6,653 bases of DNA from Promethearchaeota archaeon (GTDB lineage: Archaea; Asgardarchaeota; Lokiarchaeia; Sigynarchaeales; SOKP01). The first letter of the stretch is position 1. The number at the start of each line of letters is the position of its first letter. The position numbers and the translations under genes are program-made. This document shows positions 1 through 6,098 of this stretch, piece by piece. The DNA lies in NCBI GenBank assembly GCA_016839425.1, contig JAEOUI010000164.1, forward strand, positions 1-6,653, written 5' to 3'. The notes beneath the pieces are model-generated. The model searched no databases, was not told the origin of the DNA, and was given only the letters and a program-made list of their open reading frames with translations.

Positions 1-8
1 CTATTTAT

Positions 9-3000
9 ATGAAAAATAAAGAACAATTTGTTCAATCGTCTCAAGCATTGCAACAGAAAAGACAGAAATATTTAGAAGAGAAAAGAATAAAATTACAAAA
101 AGAACAAGAATTTTTTGCGTTAGTAAATAAAGCTGACGAAACTCTTCAAAATGCGTCGAATCTTGACCTTGCACTTCACGCCTATCAGCAAGCATTAGAT
201 TTAATTAAAGATCTTGGATCTGAGTGGGACACTCAAGCCACAACCATACTAAATACGATTGAGTATGTTCGAAAGCTCAAGGATTCGCAAGAACTCAAAC
301 TCTTAAAGGAAAGACAAAAAATCGAGGAACAAAAGCGCGAAGAACTCGAGTTCCAAAAACAAATTTCCACGCAATTAGAGAAAGAACGAAAAAGATTGAC
401 CGAAAAAGAAGTTGCCTTGAAAGAAAAACAGGAAGACTTAAAATATCTCGAAAAAAAGAAAGAAGAGGCCTTCAAATTTCTTGACGCCGCTCAAATTTAC
501 ACGAGGAAAGAGGATCTAGATAAGGCCATACACGCTTATCAAAATGCCGGAATGATCTTTGGTGAAATCCATTGGTCTGACGAAATTCCCCTTATCGAGA
601 ATTCTATAACAGAACTTGAACGAAGGAAAAAAGAAAAAAAAATTGCACGACATAGAGAACTCCAAAAGGAAGTTGAAAGGAAAAAGCAAGAGAAAATATT
701 ACAAGAAGAAATTTCAAAACAATTAGAGCTGGAAAGACAAAAAATCAGGGAAAAAAGACTCGTCCTAAAAGAAAAAGAGAATCTATTGGCGTTTCAAGAA
801 AAGAAAAAAGAAGAGGCTTTCAAGCTCATTGATAAAGCGAACGAGTTAATAAACAAGGGCCTATTTGAGGCCGCCATCGATGAATACCATTCTGCTGCTG
901 GTATCTTTGCACAAATTAACTGGAACGATGAAGTCAACCTGATTCAAAATGCTATTATAGAAATTGAAAATAAAAAACGAGAAAAAAATCTAAATGATAT
1001 AAAAGAAAAAAAACAACAGCTCGAAAAGCAAAAGCAAGAACGCGATTTTCAATTATTTTTATCGAGTCAAGCAAGTATCGAAAAAGAAAAGCTGCAAAAG
1101 AAACAACTCTTTCTCAGAGAACGCGAGCAGGAATTAGCCTTTCGAGAAAATAAAAAGGAAGAAGCCTTTAAAATGCTCGATCAGGCTCAAAAATCCATTA
1201 TAGAAGGACAGTTCCAAGAAGCAGTAAATATTTATAATGATGTAATCCAAATTTTCGCTTTAATACAATGGAATGACGAAATTATTCATTTGCAAAATGC
1301 AATTAATGAAATTGAGGAAAAAAGAAAACAAAAAGAAATTACTATTCAACAAAAACGCCAATTTGAGCTAAAACAAGAAATCGAACATGAAAATTTTGTA
1401 GAAAAAATTAAAACTATTAAGTTCGACCAAGATGCCATTCTAAAAGCTCGGAAAGAAGCACTATTAAAAGTGTCTCAAAATGAAGCCCAAATTGATGCGA
1501 AACAGGAGCAAGCATTTAATATGATGGAGGAGGCAGATCATTTCCTTAGACAAAAAAGTTTTGAAAAATCCATTGAAAAATACAAGAATGCAATAGAAAT
1601 CCTTACGAGTATTGGATGGTCTGAACCCTATCTAAAAGCATTACATGATACAGTAAATACGATAACTGTCAAAAAGGAAGAATACGAAAAAGAAAAACAA
1701 CGAGCCTTGGAACTTGAGAAGATGCGAAAAGACGAAGAGTTTCTCTTTCAACTTAAGATTTCAGATCAAATGCTAAGCGAGCAAGAGAAATATAAGACTA
1801 AAACCATAGAACTAAGGAAAAAGGAAGTTCTTCTAGAAGAAATGGAAAAAAAACGCTTGAAAGCCTTTAACCTATTAGACGAAGCAGAGAGTTTACTTAA
1901 TCAAGGAAAATACGATGATTCTATTAAATTATATAAAAAAGCAGAATTATTTTTAAGCGAGATCCAATTTCCTACCGAATCAATTAAAGAAACGATTCAA
2001 AAAGTACGAGAAAAACAAAAAGATGACGAACTAAGGAAAATTAAAGCCGAAGAGCAAGCCTTAAGAAAAATTCATGAAGAATCACTATTTCAAAAAACAT
2101 TAATTGAAAAAATGGAATTTGATAAACTCAAGAATATTGAGAGGAAGAAATCTATCGTAGAGCAAGAAGAAATTAACGCGTTGATGGAAAAAAAGCGAAA
2201 CAAAGCATTTGAAATGCTAGACGATGCCGAAAATCTCACGAAACAGGGATATTACGATAAGGCGCTTCAGTTTTATCGTAGTGCCGAGCTATTATTAAAC
2301 GAAATTAATTTCCCTACAGAATCTCTTCGGGAAGTTATTGATAAAGTTCGTCAAATGAAGCTTGATACTGAAAGCTTGGGAAAAAGAAAATTAGAAGAGC
2401 AATTAAAGCAAAAACAAGTAGAGATAGAAATTCAAGATAAAATCGTAGAAAACACTAAAAAGGAACAAGCATGGCTTCGGTTTAAGGAATTGAAGCTTCG
2501 AAAAATGGATGAAATGAAGCATTTATTTGAAACACAAAGAAAAAATGCTTATGAAATCTTAGATCGAGCTGAATCCATGCTTCGCAAGACAGATTACGAT
2601 GGGGCAATAGAAGCCTATCGCAGAGCAAGCGTAATTTTAAACGAGATTGACTTTCCGATTGATTCAATAAAAGATGCGATTGTAAAAGCTACGAAGCTTA
2701 AGAAAACAAAAGAAATGCGTGAAGAACGCGAACTACAAATAGAATTGGACAGATTAGAAGAGGAAAGTCGATTAAAAACAATCATTGAGAAAAGACAGAA
2801 AGAAGAATTCAAGAAGAGGATCGCCCAAAAGCAAGCTTTAGAAGAAAGAGAAAGAATGATTCAAGAACAAGCAAATCATCGGGAAGCAGCATATCAACTT
2901 CTTGAAAGAGCTTCCAAGCACTTAAAAGGTATCATGCCTAACTATGATGCGGCCATTTCGCTGTACGCTCAAGCTCGAACGATTCTAGCCGAAAATATCG

Positions 3001-3818
3001 GTTGGGAGCCTGAAATTAAACATATTATCGAATTAATGAAAGATCTCCAAAAAGAAAAAGCTAAAACGATCCAAAGAAAACAGATGGAAGAACAAATTCA
3101 ATTAAAAAGACAAAAAGAATACGAGGATTTTCAAGAAGAGATCAGGAAAAGACAAATCCTTCTGGAGCAACAAAAGCAAGAACAAGAGAAAAATTATCAA
3201 GATATACTCCAAAAACGTAAGAATTACGATCAAATAAGAGAAGAAGGATTAAAACTTATTGAAGAAGGTAAGCGATTCTCTTCTAATTACGATTTTTCAA
3301 GAGCTTACCAATTATTCGATGGAGCAATTCATAAATTCAAGCAAATTGGATGGAACGATGAGATCAGTTATATTGAAACCGAAATTAAAAACACAAAAGC
3401 TTTAGAAAATAAACTCGAAAACGAGCGACGCAATATGGAAGAGCTTCAGAAAGCAGTAAAATCTAAAAAAGAGCTTGAAAAGAAAAGGCAGGAACAAGAA
3501 GACAAGATTAAAGAAAATGCTGTCGGAGATGTTGGAAAAATAACAAATCAAGTAACTCAAATGATTGAAAATCAAAAACAACTCGAACTACAACGGGCCC
3601 AACAAGAGCGTGAGAGAATAAAAAACGAAGCCAAGAATTTCAGAACTAAAATGGGCTCAATGATTCGACTTAAACATGACCTTCTTTCGGAAATGGAAAA
3701 GGCAAAGGATGTAGAACAGCAGAAAATAATGGATTTGGAAAACAAAAAAGAGCAAGAACACATAAGCGATATCGCAAAAATGATTAAGGAAGCTGCTAAA
3801 AAGAAAAAGGACGATTAG
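9..3818 (+). CDS. Giant modular coiled-coil protein with ten TPR/MIT-like helical repeats
   Basis: I do not recognise a named family. The 1269-residue product is dominated by Lys, Glu and Gln, contains no cysteine, and has no signal peptide or membrane segment, so it is probably cytosolic. Ten related units begin near residues 36, 155, 271, 387, 503, 620, 734, 848, 962 and 1081. Each unit opens with an amphipathic helical hairpin (F-x-LLD-x-AE, then YD-x-AI-x-x-Y-x-x-A) and a third helix after a W or FP turn, followed by a charged heptad-like linker. The few prolines all lie in the modules and none in the linkers, as expected for long uninterrupted helices. After unit 10 comes a ~140-residue coiled coil ending in a basic KKKKDD tail. 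A structural, scaffolding or cytoskeleton-like role is inference only. The ATG at 9 is the first in frame, but the frame is open to base 3 with no stop and the N-terminus starts within a linker-like segment, so the true start could lie upstream. The gene is followed by oligo-T tracts. Confidence 0.85.
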   Translation: MKNKEQFVQSSQALQQKRQKYLEEKRIKLQKEQEFFALVNKADETLQNASNLDLALHAYQQALDLIKDLGSEWDTQATTILNTIEYVRKLKDSQELKLLKERQKIEEQKREELEFQKQISTQLEKERKRLTEKEVALKEKQEDLKYLEKKKEEAFKFLDAAQIYTRKEDLDKAIHAYQNAGMIFGEIHWSDEIPLIENSITELERRKKEKKIARHRELQKEVERKKQEKILQEEISKQLELERQKIREKRLVLKEKENLLAFQEKKKEEAFKLIDKANELINKGLFEAAIDEYHSAAGIFAQINWNDEVNLIQNAIIEIENKKREKNLNDIKEKKQQLEKQKQERDFQLFLSSQASIEKEKLQKKQLFLREREQELAFRENKKEEAFKMLDQAQKSIIEGQFQEAVNIYNDVIQIFALIQWNDEIIHLQNAINEIEEKRKQKEITIQQKRQFELKQEIEHENFVEKIKTIKFDQDAILKARKEALLKVSQNEAQIDAKQEQAFNMMEEADHFLRQKSFEKSIEKYKNAIEILTSIGWSEPYLKALHDTVNTITVKKEEYEKEKQRALELEKMRKDEEFLFQLKISDQMLSEQEKYKTKTIELRKKEVLLEEMEKKRLKAFNLLDEAESLLNQGKYDDSIKLYKKAELFLSEIQFPTESIKETIQKVREKQKDDELRKIKAEEQALRKIHEESLFQKTLIEKMEFDKLKNIERKKSIVEQEEINALMEKKRNKAFEMLDDAENLTKQGYYDKALQFYRSAELLLNEINFPTESLREVIDKVRQMKLDTESLGKRKLEEQLKQKQVEIEIQDKIVENTKKEQAWLRFKELKLRKMDEMKHLFETQRKNAYEILDRAESMLRKTDYDGAIEAYRRASVILNEIDFPIDSIKDAIVKATKLKKTKEMREERELQIELDRLEEESRLKTIIEKRQKEEFKKRIAQKQALEERERMIQEQANHREAAYQLLERASKHLKGIMPNYDAAISLYAQARTILAENIGWEPEIKHIIELMKDLQKEKAKTIQRKQMEEQIQLKRQKEYEDFQEEIRKRQILLEQQKQEQEKNYQDILQKRKNYDQIREEGLKLIEEGKRFSSNYDFSRAYQLFDGAIHKFKQIGWNDEISYIETEIKNTKALENKLENERRNMEELQKAVKSKKELEKKRQEQEDKIKENAVGDVGKITNQVTQMIENQKQLELQRAQQERERIKNEAKNFRTKMGSMIRLKHDLLSEMEKAKDVEQQKIMDLENKKEQEHISDIAKMIKEAAKKKKDD
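114..3395 (+). repeat. Array of ten ~115-residue protein repeats inside the coiled-coil gene
   Basis: Anchoring each unit on the aromatic or hydrophobic residue that opens helix 1 gives starts at bases 114, 471, 819, 1167, 1515, 1866, 2208, 2550, 2892 and 3249. The spacings are 119, 116, 116, 116, 117, 114, 114, 114 and 119 codons. Most units open just after a KKEEA-, KRxKA- or KNA-like stretch that ends the previous linker. Helix 2 ends in I-x-W-[NS]-[DE] (or close) in units 2-5 and 9-10, with a divergent EWD in unit 1, but in FPTES or FPIDS in units 6-8. The linkers also align with each other, for example QIS-x-QLE and EIS-x-QLE, so the whole unit was duplicated and not just the hairpin. 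The units have diverged at DNA level, so this is an old protein repeat rather than a recent DNA repeat. Confidence 0.85.
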
Positions 3819-3851
3819 AGTCTTTCTTTCAAGTAATAAAAACCACCAACC

Positions 3852-3883
3852 TTTTTTACGATACTTATGACTTGTATTTTTTT
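3852..3883 (+). terminator. Oligo-T terminator after the coiled-coil gene
   Basis: Two T runs (T6 at 3852-3857 and T7 at 3877-3883) lie 34-65 bases after the stop codon. I see no strong GC hairpin before them. Archaeal RNA polymerase can stop at U-rich tracts without a hairpin, so this is a plausible intrinsic terminator separating this gene from the E1 gene. Confidence 0.45.
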
Positions 3884-3913
3884 AACAATAAAAATTATGA
3901 ATTTTTTATTACT

Positions 3914-3928
3914 AAAAGGATTTAAATT
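3914..3928 (+). promoter_or_regulatory. Archaeal BRE/TATA promoter of the E1-like gene
   Basis: A purine run AAAAGGA (3914-3920) directly precedes TTTAAATT (3921-3928), the usual arrangement of an archaeal BRE and TATA box. A start site about 25 bases downstream would fall near 3950, giving a leader of roughly 25-30 bases before the ATG at 3977. The AT-rich background makes chance matches common, so the purine-BRE context is the main support. Confidence 0.45.
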
Positions 3929-3976
3929 GTACTGAAAAAATTACTATTATAACACTAAAAAATCGAGTATAAGAAT

Positions 3977-5569
3977 ATGGATAAAAACAACGATCAAATT
4001 TTTAAGTCCCGGATGTTTGCAAGGCAACAACTCATTGAAGGATGGGATCAGCAGGTTCTGGATGAAGCTTGCGTGCTCATAATTGGGATAGGGGCGTTAG
4101 GTTGCGAGATTGCTAAGGATTTTGCCTTGATGGGTATTGGAAAGCTCGTTTTAGTAGATTTGGATACGGTAGAAACATCTAACCTCTCTCGTCAGATGCT
4201 TTTTCGAGCAGGAGACGAAGGTAAACCAAAAGCTGAAGTAGCTACCTATCGATTAAAAGAAATGAATCCTTATTTAAAAGTAGAATATTACTTTGAAAAA
4301 TTACAAAAGCTTCCCATGTCGGTTTACGAGGAAGCTGATGTCATCATTGCAGCTCTGGATAATTTTAATGCTCGTTTGGACTTGAATAAGATTTGTCTCA
4401 AGATGAAGAAACCCATGATTGAAGGGGGGACTGTAGGGTTTGAAGGACATGTTCAAATCGTCATTCCTAATGGTGCTGGGATTGCCTATAAGGATAAAGA
4501 GAATGAGATTGACAAGATCGTTGAGACTGAGCTATGGTACTTGGACGAAGAGGAATATCCCGAATATTTTGAAGCAGAAAGAATGATTGGAGAATTAGAA
4601 GAAAAAATCGAAAAACTAAAAGAAAACATCGTAAGACCAATTATATCAAAGATTCGTGCTCACGTTGAGGCAGAATTCGATGAGAAGTACGCTCCAGAGT
4701 TATTGGATCAAACGCCATGTTATCGATGCGTTGTTCCAATTCCGCCTCCAGACGATAAACTCGTTGCGGCATGCACATTAAAAGGTCTACCTAGAAACAG
4801 GAACCATTGCGTGATAAAGGCCGAAGTAGATTATGAAAAAGTTCACGGTAAAAAACCTGACTTGACAATAGACGATCAAGTGTTAGAATTAAAGCGATTA
4901 GCTCAGGAACAATTAGATCAATTGAGGGAACGCGTGTTTAAAGAAAATGTCTCTGATGAAAAAATGGCAGAGATGGACCCCGAGGAAATAAAGGAGTGGA
5001 AAAATAACATAAAGGAAACATTCGGTCCGGATTATAAATTCGAAGAAATGGAAAATATTTTAGGAAATAAGATAGCAGCAATTCAGTCGGTAAGTTCAAT
5101 AATTTCCAGCTTAGAAACTCAGGAAGCCTTGAAGCTACTTTTTCGAGTCAAGGGTAGGAATATCGGACCTCCCATGGATCCTCCCTATCTTAACTACAAT
5201 GGCGTATATGGATTGTTTGATGGATTGAACATTACCAAGAGAGACGATTGTTTAGCATGTGGAAAAATAAAAGGGGAGGAAAATGTTCAAATCGTTCTTG
5301 AATTTAATGCCAATATCGAAAAAATATTTTGGGCATTGGAACAAATTGAAATTCCGTTAAATAAAGATGAATGGATGATTATTAATCCGGTTACCAAGGA
5401 GATTTATTGGGATCCGAGTTCGAGTAATCCGATATTCAAGGATTTAAATGTTCCTCTTCAAGCAGAATTGAAACTCCGAAGTAACGACACGGTTTCTCTT
5501 ACTCCCTTAGGAAACGCCCGGCAAGAATCGGAAATAAAGAAATATAATGTCGTTGTCAAATTCATGTGA
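3977..5569 (+). CDS. E1-like ubiquitin-type activating enzyme (UBA2/UBA3-like)
   Basis: The enzyme should adenylate the C-terminal glycine of a ubiquitin-like protein with ATP, take it onto a cysteine as a thioester, and pass it to an E2. Adenylation-fold residues by position: R16 (candidate arginine finger, as in MoeB), GIGALG (37-42), D61, N69-L-S-R72, K85 in GKPK, D128 in ALDN, then EGGT-x-GFEGHVQ (149-160). CYRC (248-251) and CLAC (425-428) form the expected zinc-binding pairs. C266 in ACTLKGLP, followed by HC at 277-278, matches the UBA2/UBA3 catalytic-cysteine motif. NKIAAIQS (364-371) is the conserved adenylation-domain return segment. Residues ~436-530 look like a beta-rich C-terminal ubiquitin-fold domain. 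Residues ~170-246 are a charged, mainly helical insertion not found at this point in UBA2 or UBA3. With a single adenylation domain it may work as a homodimer, unlike the two-domain UBA1. No modifier, E2 or RING gene is adjacent. The ATG at 3977 fits the start of the family fold. The exact modifier is unknown. Confidence 0.9.
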   Translation: MDKNNDQIFKSRMFARQQLIEGWDQQVLDEACVLIIGIGALGCEIAKDFALMGIGKLVLVDLDTVETSNLSRQMLFRAGDEGKPKAEVATYRLKEMNPYLKVEYYFEKLQKLPMSVYEEADVIIAALDNFNARLDLNKICLKMKKPMIEGGTVGFEGHVQIVIPNGAGIAYKDKENEIDKIVETELWYLDEEEYPEYFEAERMIGELEEKIEKLKENIVRPIISKIRAHVEAEFDEKYAPELLDQTPCYRCVVPIPPPDDKLVAACTLKGLPRNRNHCVIKAEVDYEKVHGKKPDLTIDDQVLELKRLAQEQLDQLRERVFKENVSDEKMAEMDPEEIKEWKNNIKETFGPDYKFEEMENILGNKIAAIQSVSSIISSLETQEALKLLFRVKGRNIGPPMDPPYLNYNGVYGLFDGLNITKRDDCLACGKIKGEENVQIVLEFNANIEKIFWALEQIEIPLNKDEWMIINPVTKEIYWDPSSSNPIFKDLNVPLQAELKLRSNDTVSLTPLGNARQESEIKKYNVVVKFM

Positions 5570-5591
5570 ATGAAAGTTTAAAAGCAGGTAT

Positions 5592-5642
5592 ATTTTTCAT
5601 TTTCCATCTTCTTATATTTTAATTTGTTTATACACCCTTTTT
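5592..5642 (+). terminator. U-rich terminator region after the E1-like gene
   Basis: The bases after the E1 stop codon are pyrimidine-rich, with T runs at 5593-5597, 5617-5620 and 5638-5642 and no clear hairpin. This fits archaeal U-tract termination, but the exact stop point cannot be chosen from sequence. Confidence 0.35.
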
Positions 5643-5655
5643 GGTATTAAAAATG

Positions 5656-5663
5656 TTTAAATA
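5656..5663 (+). promoter_or_regulatory. TATA-like promoter of the receiver gene
   Basis: TTTAAATA lies 65 bases before the receiver ATG, preceded by an A-rich stretch (5649-5653) that is a weak BRE match. It resembles the TTTAAATT box upstream of the E1-like gene and would give a leader of about 35 bases. A second A/T box at 5691-5705 (TATTTTAAAAATATA) is an alternative; from that one transcription would begin almost at the ATG, giving a leaderless mRNA. No Shine-Dalgarno sequence is visible before the ATG. Confidence 0.35.
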
Positions 5664-5720
5664 ACATAACCTTCTCTAGCTTGTCAGATTTATTTTAAAA
5701 ATATACCTTTACGAAGCATC

Positions 5721-6089
5721 ATGACAAAAAAGAAAGTATTAATCGTGGACGACTCATCGTTTTCAAGAGCTATGTTAAAGAAGATCGTGAATTCTACCGA
5801 TTTTTGTGAAGTAATTGGGGAAGCATCCAACGGGGAAGAAGCAATAGAAAAGTTTACAAGCCTCAAGCCCGATCTCGTAACCATGGACATCATCATGCCC
5901 GTTAAAGGGGGTATTGAAGCGATTCACGACATATTAAAAATTGACGATAAAGCTACGATCGTTATAGTCTCAACTATAAACGAAGAAACTCTTGGTCACG
6001 AAATGCCAAAAGAAGTAAAGGGATTCGTGAGAAAACCATTTAAAACAGATGGTGTAATTGAAGTTCTTCAAGATGTTATTAAAAATTAA
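5721..6089 (+). CDS. Stand-alone CheY-like response regulator receiver
   Basis: This 122-residue protein is a single receiver domain with no output domain. The acidic pocket D10-D11 (in LIVDDSSFSR), the phospho-acceptor D56 (in LVTMDIIMP), the switch S84-T85 (in VIVST) and K105-P106 (in FVRKPF) are all present, with F102 at the position of the CheY switch tyrosine. It should accept phosphate from a histidine kinase and signal by binding a partner, as CheY does. The DLVTMDI-x-MP wording is typical of chemotaxis-type CheY proteins. The usual MP-x-MDG loop reads MPVKGG here, so the acidic residue after D56 is replaced. No kinase, CheA or methyl-accepting receptor gene is nearby, so a chemotaxis role is not shown. 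Its TAA stop lies 4 bases from the stop of the convergent HAD gene. Confidence 0.93.
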   Translation: MTKKKVLIVDDSSFSRAMLKKIVNSTDFCEVIGEASNGEEAIEKFTSLKPDLVTMDIIMPVKGGIEAIHDILKIDDKATIVIVSTINEETLGHEMPKEVKGFVRKPFKTDGVIEVLQDVIKN

Positions 6090-6098
6090 TTTTTTAAT
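6078..6098. terminator. Bidirectional A/T terminator at convergent gene ends
   Basis: A near-palindrome (ATTAAAAATTAA on the left mirrored by TTAATTTTTTAAT on the right, one base out of register) contains both stop codons: TAA at 6087-6089 on the plus strand and TAA at 6096-6094 on the minus strand. It offers T6 (6090-6095) to plus-strand transcription and T5 (complement of 6081-6085) to minus-strand transcription, so one short tract could stop both. The hairpin is purely A/T and weak; the U tracts are the stronger argument. Confidence 0.45.

Noticed and set aside
1..195. Minus-strand open frame of 64 residues with a hydrophobic stretch
   Set aside because: It lies antisense to the Lys/Glu-rich coiled-coil gene; AAA and GAA codons read backwards give Phe, Leu and Ser, creating a false membrane-like sequence.
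233..475. Minus-strand frame rich in Phe, Ser and Cys
   Set aside because: It is a reverse shadow of the coiled-coil gene with no family signature and biased composition expected from antisense A-rich coding DNA.
2482..2812. Two overlapping minus-strand frames
   Set aside because: Both lie inside the coiled-coil gene, overlap each other, and have shadow composition.
114..3395. DNA-level tandem repeat or CRISPR-like array
   Set aside because: The ~345-base periodicity is in coding sequence and conserved as protein, while the DNA copies have diverged widely.
3572..3763. Minus-strand Cys/Ser-rich frame
   Set aside because: It is antisense to the C-terminal coiled coil; the Cys pattern reflects reversed codons and forms no ordered metal-binding motif.
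9..3818. SMC, Rad50 or myosin-like ATPase
   Set aside because: There is no Walker A or B or ABC signature at either end. Hits to such proteins would come from low-complexity coiled coil alone.
3955..3976. Shine-Dalgarno site before the E1-like start
   Set aside because: The bases before the ATG are A-rich with only a CGAG stretch; nothing matches GGAGG or GGTGA.
3977..5569. MoeB/ThiF sulfur-carrier adenylyltransferase or UBA5-type E1
   Set aside because: It is about twice the length of MoeB, and it has the UBA2/UBA3 catalytic motif with a separate cysteine domain and a C-terminal extension that MoeB and UBA5 lack in this form.
5690..5896. Minus-strand 68-residue frame over the receiver start
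   Set aside because: It overlaps the well-supported receiver gene and its promoter and shows no recognisable motif.
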